NCBI GenBank assembly: GCA_012295275.1
Contig: CM022665.1
Location: 34,863,522-34,927,521, forward strand
DNA from: Chrysomallon squamiferum
Taxonomy: Eukaryota; Mollusca; Gastropoda; Neomphalida; Peltospiridae
Direction: 5' to 3'
DNA: 64,000 nt
The notes beneath the pieces were generated by a model. That model ran no database searches, was not told the DNA's origin, and was given only the letters and a program-made list of their open reading frames with translations. The position numbers and the translations under genes were made by a program. This document shows, piece after piece, positions 33,801 to 45,800 of this stretch. Numbering within the stretch: the first letter of the stretch is position 1; each line of letters opens with the position of its first letter.

Positions 33801-36800
33801 TTTAGACCAAGAGATTAATATAAATCAATTCAGTGATGAATACCAAAACAGTACTTAGCAAAAGTGTTACAATTATTTTTGTCATGTGATGTGCATAAAA
33901 ATGTTTAAAAATTAAATATCCTATTACTGTAACTTTACAGAGCACAAGTAAAGAGAATATTTTCCCATTGTGAAAAAGTTTGCCTTTAAAACTGACCGTA
34001 AGTGTCAGATCTTGTTGTAAAAGCGGTTTCTTTAACTTTCTATGAAATTTATATGGTCTGTAGCCTTTCCTCATATGTTTAGGTAGCTATAATTATCATT
34101 TAAACATTTTTGTCATTTGAGACACACTTGTACAAAGCTGTCTGATCAGTTACCATGACAACAAACAAAAAATCAATAAATGATTCAATACAATTTTGAA
34201 TCAATTGGTATGTCTTTCTTAATTAATAGTATTGTTTTTAGCTTTATTTATATAATGATATGCTTCCTGGGCAGAATAAATTCTGGTATGAAAAACAAAA
34301 CAAAACTTACAATTTTTATACTGTTAATTTCAAATGGACAGTTTAGACATAACAAAACCAGTTTGATTAATACCAGGTCTAATATAATATAGTAAAAATA
34401 AACTTTTTCTTTTTTTCTTTTTTTTTTCTTTTTCTTTTTTTTATGGTTATAGATAGCAAAAACAGTCCAAATGGTATGTAACAATTGTGTTGAAATCATT
34501 TTTTTTTTTTTCAATATTTATTTAAAGATTTAAAGTACTTATTTGTAAATAATTTTTATGTTTTGATTTTAAACTTTATTATAAAATAATAATAAAAAGA
34601 CCAGAATAATGAAATTGTTGAAATTGTGTGTGTATATGTTTAACATATATATTCATTAATTACAGTTCTTAATAACTTAAAATATTTTTTTGCCTGCATT
34701 TTCATGGCTGACTACTTATTTTCTTTTTTATGAAGAAGTTAACAAAGGTAGAAGCCAGCTGCCATGTGACAAAAGATTTGTTAAAATACTTGACCTAGCT
34801 ACTACTCCTGCTCCTCCAGATGTTATGTGAAAACATTCAGTATCAGTGACAATTGCTGAATATTCAGTCCTTTGTCATTGCATACAACACACATTTTCAC
34901 TACTAAAGAATTACTTAAACTAAAAATAAACTCCAGTTACAAATGATAATTAATAGACAGAAAAATATCAAATGAGTAACAGGAATCATATATAAAACTG
35001 AATATAAATTTTTTTTATTAAAAATTCCAGAACATTTTATTTAATTTTTGTTCGTTTTTATTTAATTTTTCAAACAAAGGCATGAACTTAAATTACTTTT
35101 GCTATACTTGAACACTAAAGGATGCATTTGTTTAAAACTAAATTAAAATTATTCTGTAATTCGAAAAAGATGGTGAACTAATTATGTGTGTGTGTGTTTC
35201 TGCCATCTTTTCTTTATACCAGATATCAGTAACTATAATAGATCACATAACACTGTTTATGTTTGATCTGTTTGAGATGTTTTGATACAAATTTCAAATA
35301 CTGTTATTATTTATGCCTAACATAAAACCAGGACATGTAATGTAATATGTGATATTTTGATCACTAGGAGTATGGTTGATTTTATCCAATTTTAGAAAAA
35401 ATGAAACTTGAATCTTTAAACGGTAATTTTATTTACAAAAATATTTGTTGAACAGGAAGAAGATATTTTTTCCGTAATAAAATTTTGAAGAAAAGTGGTA
35501 AAAAATTAATATTTATTTTTAATTTCACTTTATATATACATATATGATTAGAAAAAATATAATTCTTTTTTTTACTAACATTTTTGAAGTATTATAATAT
35601 TTTAACAATTATTTCTTATTTATTTTAGTTTATTTTTTTATTTTTATATATTTTGTTTTTTGTTTTTTTGCCAGTAAATGTTTTTCCAATAAATGTTGTG
35701 CACAGTCCAGTTAACTTAGAAAATAAAAAGGGTTTTAAAAATTAATTTCAAAAATTAATTTTAAAATTTCTTTTGGTCAGTCCTCTTAATCATACTAGAA
35801 TATAAGCTAACAGAAGTTTAAACTTGTACTTGTCTGCGCTACTACTTATTATACCAACAAATAAGTGAAGTAACTTACTCTTTCAGTTCATTTTATTTTT
35901 CAACTTCAGTTTTATATATTCAAAATTAATAATTAAATGTTAATTTACGAATAGAAGAAATTTCATTATTTTTTGGAATTAATTGCAAAATTATAAAATT
36001 ACATTTAGAACCATTGTTTGACTTGTTTAATTTATTAGGCTTTTAAATTTTTTTCCTTCCCCCTCCCTTCTCATATGGAATAACATTTACTGTTTACATT
36101 TGATGTAATATGAAACACTGAAATAATTTTAAATGGAATTTGGGGGAGGGGAGACAAAAAACAATAATACATTTTAAAAACCCACAAAAGTTATTCTTCA
36201 AAAACTAAAACATCTCTAAATATTGTATATATGAATATTTTTTTGGTATGTTATTTTCAGTATTCATTATTATCATCCCCAGTTAACAACATTTGTTGAA
36301 ATTTTCAGTTGTTTTATTGAGTTGTGTTTTTATGGGGTTTTTTAAAAATAAATTATTAGAACTACCTTGTATTTATATATTTGTTGAATATTATCAGTTA
36401 TTTATGGAACATAAATTACTTTAATTTTGACATTTTAATTTTCAGATCTTCAGAATTTGAAATTAACTAATTAAAATTGAATGCAGTAAAACCAACTTAT
36501 AGTAGTTGATAGAGCATTAAGTTGTAACTTAACTAGTAAAAGTTTGGACATTGATAAACAATACTGTTAAAATATCTTATGTAAATTTGCACAAATTTAA
36601 GTAATGTTATTTACAGTTGGAATGGAAGAGGAAGAGATGTCTCAAGAGACAAAAGCTCCTGAAAAGGAAGAAGGTGAAGAAAAAGATGATAAAACAGAGA
36701 AACCTTCAACAGAAAATATTCCAGACAAACAAAAACACCAGCTAAAGCATAGGGAACTGTTTTTATCACGACAAGTGGAAACATTGCCTGCAACACACAT

Positions 36801-39800
36801 ACGAGGCAAATGTGTGGTCACCTTACTCAATGAAACAGAATTACTTGTTTCTTATCTGAACAAGGATGTGAGTTGCCATTTAATTTTTGAATTTGCAAGC
36901 TTGAATTTTTATTTTTAATAAATAGTAATAAAAATTAATTGAGCATAAATTAAAAAGTGAAGTATTTTATTTGACATTTAATAACATTAGATTTTCAGTA
37001 AATTTTTATTTATTTTAAAAAATGTCTTCTACATTTTCAGGACACATTTTTTTACTCACTAGTCTATGACCCTCAGCAAAAAACACTGCTTGCAGATAAA
37101 GGTGAAATCCGAGTTGGCTCAAAATATCAGGCTGAAGTAATTCCGTTATTAAAAGAAGGTAAATATATTTAATATCGATCAATGTTTGTAATGATTTAAG
37201 TGTATATGTTGTGAAGAGGATTAAAGTTATACCAAGATAGGGGTTTGTAATCTTTACTTCAGTGGTTCAAGAAAAATGTTAATATTAAATCTCATTGCAT
37301 GTGTATTTTACCACTAACTTTCAAAGTTAATATATTTTTGGTTTGTTTGCTAAGAAAAAAATGTAAAGATGTTGTATTTTGATGAACAGAACTTCTACTG
37401 CCTATCTGCCAGGTGTCTGTAATGTTACAGTGGATTAACACTGTTTTTGTTGCATGTTTTAACATGTCATCTGATGTAACATGTCTTGGCACGTCATTAA
37501 CACAACAGCAAATTGTCTTCATATTAAATATCTTCATAACAATAATGCCATTCAGACTCAAAATATTTTAATAATCATTACAGGTTTATCTTTTTAATAG
37601 TTCATACATTGTTTATTAAAAAAAAAAAAAAAATTTTTTTTTTTTTTTTTTTCTTTGACAGAATTGTCATATAGTAGTACCTTGTCTTGCAAATTTAATT
37701 TGTTCCATGGCCAAGCTCTTATCTCAATGTGCTTGTATATCAAATCAATTTCCCCAACTGAGATTAATTGAAATACCATTAATCACTTCCAGACCCCCAA
37801 AAACCTCCCTCTTTTTTTTTTTCTTTTTTTTTTTGTAACGTGTTTTTAAATAAGAAAAATGTATTTATAAATGACAAATATTGTATAAAAAAACAATAAA
37901 AGAGAATGTAAAGAAATAAATTTGTTTTGTAAAGTGTATTTATCTTGGAGATCAGACAAATTATTTTAACGCCTTTGGTTGGAGTTATAGCCTTTATCGA
38001 CTCCTTCAGCTTCAGTATGATACATATTGTAGAAGTACTATGCTCGTACTGCCTTGCCAAGTCAACTACATGAACACCTCGCTCATGTTTTTCTATGAAT
38101 TCAAGCTTTAATTCAATGGACATCATCCGCTTCTTCTTCTGGGCACTGTCCTTTGCACTCTCTCTCTTGTGGTCCATGGTCAGAAAAAAAAATCGACCGG
38201 GCGACTGCTCATAACTCGAAAAACTTATAAGTCGAGGTGCCACTGTATTCTTTAATGTATTTATTTTAAAATGCTGTTGTTATCATTGTATGAAATAAAA
38301 TGTTTCAGGGGAAGAAGATGAAAGGGAATCAAAAGATTTAGAAGAATTAGTTTGGGAACCAGACAAATTAACAGATAAAGAAATAGATCAATTTCAAATT
38401 ATCTCAAGGTAAGAAATTGTATGAAATAAATTGAATGCCTTGGGTATATTTTGGGGGGGGGATAACATTACATAGAATATCTGTATAAATGGAAACCATG
38501 TCATGACAAAACAACCAGCTTGTATATAATTAATTAAAAATATATGAATTTATTGCATGATGATTAATAGGGTGTAATTATCATTACTGCCTAATGTGCT
38601 TTTGGAATTAATAGTTCAGCTAAACTTACTTTGGATTTTATTTCAAGATGGGCTGGGCTGAATATCTGTAACTAAACTGAATATTAGTTGTAAGGAAGCA
38701 TTAAATACATTTTTAAAAAATATATAAAATATTGACAAATAACAATCTTGGTTTGACATTTCATACTGAATAGCAGTTTAAATTAATTGTATGAGAAAGA
38801 AATTTTTTATTTTTACATTCAGCTTATTCAGTGGTATATATATTATTATAGGTCAGTGGGTACCTTTGCTCGTGCTTTAGACTGCACAAGCACAGTGCGG
38901 CAGCCCAGTCTACATATGAGTGCAGCAGCAGCTTCTAGAGATATTACACTTGTAAGTGTTTATTTCACTATTACTTGCATTTGTATGTTAAGAAAAAAAT
39001 AAATAAAACAAAACTAGCAAAAGTTGATTTCTATTTTATTAAAAATGGTTGACACTTCATACATAATAAAAGACAAGATGTTTACCTTTTAACAGTGCTT
39101 TGATTTTCTGGATTTATCTCTTACATACCAAAATATCAGTTTTAACTATTTAAATGCATATATACAGCATAATTAAATTTTATAAAACTATAATAAAGCC
39201 ATTTTATTATTTATATAAAGTGAATAAAAAGGTCCAGATTTAAAAAAAAAATTAAAAAATTGTATGTACTTTAGAAACTCTTATTATCAAAATGGATAAA
39301 AACACTTACATTAATCACTTTTGTTTTTTCTTACTGTTATTTGTTTTAACTATTTTTCAGTTCCATGCAATGAATACATTACATACACACAAGTACAATA
39401 TAGCAAATGCTGTGTCCAGTCTAGTCCCTGAAGGTGGTCCAGTCCTGTGTCGTGATGAAATGGAGGAATGGTCTGCATCAGAGGCAAACCTGTTTGAAGA
39501 GGCCCTTGATAAATACGGCAAAGACTTCAATGATATTAGACAAGATTTTGTAAGTAGAATAAATGTAGTGATGTCATTAGAAAGTCAGAGAAAGCTTTAT
39601 GTTTTTGTACATTTGTAACACGTTAAGAAAAATAAGATCTAAATAAAATCTAAAATGGTTCATTATACATGTTAAAATTTCACAGACTACTAGGGCTTCT
39701 AATAAAACCCAAGCCTAAGAAAATCTTGTGAAATAGATTTTTCTGAGTTTGATATTATACAATTAAAAAATGAACACAGTGAAATAAATAACTAAAATAT

Positions 39801-42800
39801 TTCAAACTCTGTACAGTTTGCTTAATTTAACTATATTGATTTCTCTTTATTATTCATAAACACTGATGTGAATTGTTTCTAATAATTTTTATCTTTGTCT
39901 GCACAAAACATGAATGAATGTATACTGCTTTACTTTATTTCAGCTACCTTGGAAATCATTAAAAAGTATTGTTGAATACTACTACATGTGGAAAACAACA
40001 GACAGATATGTCCAGCAGGTAAAATAATAAAATTGTTGTCTTTATTGGCAAATCTATTGCCATGTATTAATGTTGATTATTACATACAGTGAATTCTAAA
40101 AGCATGCATTAATGTGTTTTCCACATTTTGCAAATGCAATTCCATTGTTACTAAATCCACGGAGAAGGATGGTTGAACTCCTAAGATACATTTTTGGTTT
40201 CATTCTTTTTGTTAACTTGGGTCTTAATGTTATTACTATTAAATTTTGCTGCGACTTTTCCTCTCTTTATTAATTAATTTTTTTTTTTTTTAAACTTAAA
40301 TCACAGATGATTCATTTAGAGAAGATTGCTTATGAAATGATTTTTAAAAAATTTTATTATTATTATTCTACTTATTTTATTATTTTTTTTAGAAAAGAAT
40401 AAAAGCTGCTGAAGCTGAGAGTAAACTGAAACAAGTTTACATTCCTAATTAGTAAGTATAGCAATGTAATGCTAACATTATTCCTCTTTTATATAATAAT
40501 TTTTATGTGAGATTTTTATACAATCAAACAATACAGTTTTAAATTTTGTTTAACAATTGTTTCCAGGAAATAAAACAAAGTTGTACAATGAAATAATAAT
40601 TATTATAATTTTTATTTTTGCAGCAACAAACCAAACCCAGCAGCACTGTCCAACAGTATCAATGGTACTGACAACCAAGTTTCAGGGCGTGCCTGTGAAA
40701 GTTGTTACAGTAAGTAATCCATGAATTTTTACCTGCTACTTCAGATCTCATACCTGATACAAAAGGAAATGGACTGAAGAATTTATTTGAGTGCAGCATT
40801 TTTGGATTTTAGTTACTTGATTTAGTTTTACACAGAATATTACAATTTAAAAACAATTTGAGTAATGTTTTTAAGAATGTTGTTAAGAGGATTTACTGTA
40901 TCGTATCACTTGGATTCACTTGAGACCAATGACATTTGCCAATATAAACAGTATGCCAGTATAAAAATATTAAAATGGCATGAGATTGGAAGACATGTTT
41001 GTTATTTATTATGAACATCACTGTTAAATGTCTGTCAAGTGTTGACTCAGAAATAGTCTGTCACTGCTGACTGCATTTTTTTTTTTTGATATTAGCCAAA
41101 ATGTTGGTTTCATACAATTGCTCTTAATGGTCACTGTTTTAGAATGGTAGATACTGTAGCTCATGCCATCTTAAATTGCATAGGTAAATCTTTATATGTT
41201 TTCACAATGAATTTTGATGAAAAAAAACTTCTATAAATTTTAGAATGAAAGTTATTGTTTTTTAGGTTGCTCTACCATTACGAATTTCGTTAGACAGTGC
41301 AAAATATGCTATATACTTTGGACACTAAATCTGAATGAGTAAATTCACTTGTATGGGATCATTGTTTATTAAACCTTTAAAAAAGTGTGATTGATTCATG
41401 TCATATGGTATATTAATGTGTTAATTGCTGTCATTGTTTAAGAAGTGTCTGAACTTGCAAAATTGTGTGCCAGTTTAGAAAAGCTCATTTTTCTTTTTTT
41501 CCTGGAATCTGAAGTAAACTGCATCCAGATTACTTCCATTCACATTAGATTAACAGTAGCTGGACAGGACTTAGAAATGGTGCCAGTATACACAGAAATC
41601 TGGATTAGTCTAATAGTTCAAAACTTTTTTGTTTAGTTGGGTTTTTTTGTTAAAATAATCTTGAGTGTCAAGTGTTTTTAATAATTAGCATTTGTACAGT
41701 ACATAGGTAATCTTATTTTTATTTCTCACAATTTCTTTCAGCGGCACATTCATCACAGTGGTACTCATGGGGCCCAGCACATATGCAGTGTCGTCTTTGT
41801 GCTGTTTGCTGGACTTACTGGAAAAAGTATGGGGGACTAAAAATGCCAACAAGATTAGGTTTGTTAATTTACATTATTTTGGAATGGTTATTTTGGAAAG
41901 GAAATTGGGTTTATAGTGAAGAAAAAGACCATTCTGTCAGTTTTGCATGCATTGTTGTACATTGAGTGTTGCCTGATACCTTTTTTTCTTTCTTGTTTTT
42001 TTTTTAAATACACATTTAGTGTCCACTCTTTGTTATTGCCCAAGTATTTTGCACAGCTTTATCGAAGTAGAATAATAACTTATTGTCTATAAATATTAAT
42101 ATTCTAAAGAAAGATGGCTGAAATGTATTACTGTATAATTGTTATATAAACACTCAGATGGGTTTTAGAATGTTTTAGTGACACAAATAATTTGAATGTC
42201 TAGTTCACACTATTAAATTGCCGCCTTAATAGAGCTAGTTCATACATAAATAATTGTCAATTTAAAAAATCTGCTTTTGCAATCTTACCATTCATTATCA
42301 TTGCCAGTATAATTTTTTGATGTGGTACTGTACATGATTGTATATGGCACACATTTAACTCTTGACTGTAGTTATAAACCCATAAAGCAGCCATTTTTCT
42401 TATTGGACTCGTAAATTGAATTGTTGTATTCATTTCATATCTACAGATGGAGAGAGACCTGCACCCAATCAAAGACAAGGTTAGCTCACAGTTTTATAAT
42501 ACATGGTAACAGTATGTCAACTCAACATACATACTTCACTTACACACAATTTTAAATTTGATTATTATTGTTCATTTTGGGTTTGTTTTTTTAAATGTCT
42601 GACATTAAAAATGAAAAGAAACAAAACAAAAGAGGAAACTAAAAACTAAATTAAAAATAAGTATATTACAAAAAATAAAGACCAAAATGCTATTATTGTT
42701 AGATGAGTAAACAAAATTTTATATATTTATATACTTGTACACAACAGCAATCAAATACATTTTTTTTTTTTTTTTTTAGAACGTGTGGGCCCAAAAGAGA

Positions 42801-45800
42801 AGCCAGTCGTAGTCATAGGTGTACAATTTCTGGCTGTGGAAAGGTGAATAATTTAATTTGTCACTATAACTAATCATCATATAAATTTTGCATGTTTTCA
42901 AATAGGAGTTAATGTAATAGGTCAACTGAACCTGTAGCTTTGTTATTCATTTTACATTATAAATATTATACCAGAGTTCTTCTAAATTAGCACATGTACA
43001 ATTATACCTTCTTGACAAAAAATCTAAATGGGTTTGTTTAAACATTTACCTATCTTGCATTATGCTAATGATAACATTTTTGTAGGATTTCAAGCTGAAG
43101 GTGCACCTTGCAAGACACTTGGCAACTGCACATGGGTTAGCCATCAGATCAGGCAGTCCTCGTCCTGTCATGAAAACCCGTGCTGCATTCTGCCTCGTTA
43201 CAACACCACTCACCAGAATCTCACGACGTATGTGCAAGGATATTCTCAGGCCCAGGCATGCGGCTCGATGTCCATTTGTTCCAATAAACATCGCAGCTAT
43301 CAAACAAGAGTGTAAGTTGAAAGGCATCATTTATAATGGGTACGATATGAATGACAGAATCGAAAAAATGGACATGAACAATTCAGTCATGGATAAGGTT
43401 GATGAAAAATCAGGTTTTGAAGAGAATGGAGACAGTCAAGTCATACACATGGACATAAGAGAATAGTCAGGGAATGGATTCAGATGGTCTCTTGACTGGA
43501 GATCCATAGTAATGTCCTAAATTGAATTCCATTGTGTTTTGTTTTTTTTGAGACAGAACCACAAGCCATGATTTGGTACAATGCATTTTCAGGAATCAAA
43601 AGATTAGTTTTATGCATTTTGCCAAATGGTATCTTTTTGATACTTGGTATCTTTGGTCCTCATTGGTTGTTAAAGAGTTCAGCTCTTTTGTCTTTAAACT
43701 TCAGATTTTAATTATGATACAAAAAATATTTTCTGCATCAAGTATTTGCCACTGGTTTTTTATTATTATTATTTTTTTAATACATCACTGAAATTAGACT
43801 TTTAGATTTTCATGCGTGATAAAATAATGTTTTTCCGAAGCAGAACTTTTTATTTATCATCATTTTCTTTTTAAAAAAGGCCATTTAAAGACAAATTTTG
43901 TTAACAAGTTAAAGTGTCAGTCAGGCTTGGGGCCAATAAATAAGTGTATCATTTATAAATAAAACCCCACCTACCACTGTTGATACTTTAATTGTTTTAA
44001 ACTATATACAATTTGTATATCCAAATTTGTATATTCATTTCTGTATGTTTAACTTTTACCTTACATTTTATATATACATACATTAAGTATTCAATCAAAC
44101 TAGATTATTGAAGCATTACCTAGTATAAAATATTAAGAAATACAGTAGCCAGTTGAAGCACTGATACCATTCAGTGAAGAAAAATAAAGAATAGGAAGTG
44201 ATAGAAAGCTGGATGTCTGCAGCTAGAATAGTTAAATTAAAAAGAAAGGTGAACAGTTGTAACATTTGGTTTTAGAGTAGTATGTTTTTGTGCTTTTATT
44301 ATTAATTTTGCTTTCATTAGTGAAATATTTTTAACCATGTACCAACAGTCTTCACACTTTGTGTGATGTATTAATGCTGAAAATGTATAACTTGCTGAAA
44401 GTAAGGCTTTACATACAGTAATAGTAATATTTTTATATTACAAGATATTTTTAGATCTGCGATTTGAAATTTGAAAGCAGGATCAAATAACATCTTTTAT
44501 TTAGTAAAAGCTTATTGATTCAGTAAGAAATGTGTAATTTTTACAAAATGTTTCTTAAATTTCTAAGTAGAATGTTTTGCTGTAATATATTTATATATAA
44601 ATAAATGTATATATGTTTTTAATGAGTAGAAAATGTATTCACATGGTGTTTCTTTGAAACAGTTCAACTTTAGTCATTGTGGCATGTTAAAACAATTTTC
44701 TTTGCCTTGTTTTGATTCTTGTTTGTCATGTTAAATACAGAATCTCAAATGAAAAAAATTAAATTTAAATTTTTATTTTTTTTTAAAGTATAAAATAAGA
44801 ATTTCTTTCTTTCTTATTGGCAGATCTAAACATATATTTTAGATATTTTTTCTAAATCTGTGCACTGAAAGTAAAACAAAAATAAAATAGGTATTTAAAA
44901 GGCACAAAAACTTCCATGACCACCATTAACATGTATATAAAATAATCCTTTGATTACGTTTTTCTTCTTTTTTTTCTCTTTTATCAAGTTTTGAGGGGTT
45001 TTTGGATGCATGTTTGAGGGGGTTTTTTTTGTTGGTTTTTTTTTTTTTTAAATTAATATTATCTTGCTAAAATTTCTAGATTTTTTATTGCCAAACAAAA
45101 TTAAAAGTAGGCAACAAAGTAATTAAATATTCATTTTCTGTTGATATACATTTTTTACCAAGATTGAAATTAGACATACTGTGTAGTTTTCTAAATTGTT
45201 ATTTTAATATTGATGTAGTTTGCAGCATTAAGTCAGGGAATTGGGGTTCTGATTTTCCTGATTCTACTTTCAATGACTTAACAGAATTTCATTTTGTTAC
45301 ACATAAATGTTTTTGAGTGTTTTGTGCATATAGTCGTGTTAGCTTAGCATTGGTGTTTATATATTTTTTCATAAACAAAATTTCCAAGCAATTTTTTGTA
45401 CAAAATAAATTCATTGTATTCTAATTCATCTTGGTCTTCCATCAACACCATAATTCTAGAAATCGCCTCATTTTATATATAAAACACATTTGTAAAAGTA
45501 TTTGTCAGCAATAAACATGTGCACCTTTGTCCTATTTGATTTTCTTGTTTTCTTTTTGAGATTTGTTAAATCAGAATAGTTACATAGACATTATTTTTGA
45601 TGATCATCAAATCAAGAAATGTTCCTTTGAGAATAAAATTAAGCAGGAATAACATTGTTTCCAATAATCAGGTTGTGTTGGAGTGTAAATTGGAGCATTG
45701 TATATGAGTAAAATAATATCTTACATTTTGTTGCTGTGAAGTCTTCATATATTATTTCATACTGAAAAACTGAAAAATTATTTCTCAATTCTGAACATTT

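Noticed and set aside
34248-34514. Minus-strand Lys-rich open frame
   Set aside because: Homopolymer artefact inside the MTA intron.
34739-34830. Alternative terminal MTA exon ending [11 protein letters not shown]-stop
   Set aside because: Open but short, with no nearby poly(A) evidence; kept only as the micro-exon D note.
43028-43330. Open frames on both strands over MTA exon 16
   Set aside because: Shadows of the real coding frame, which is fixed by the zinc finger and the [11 protein letters not shown] block.
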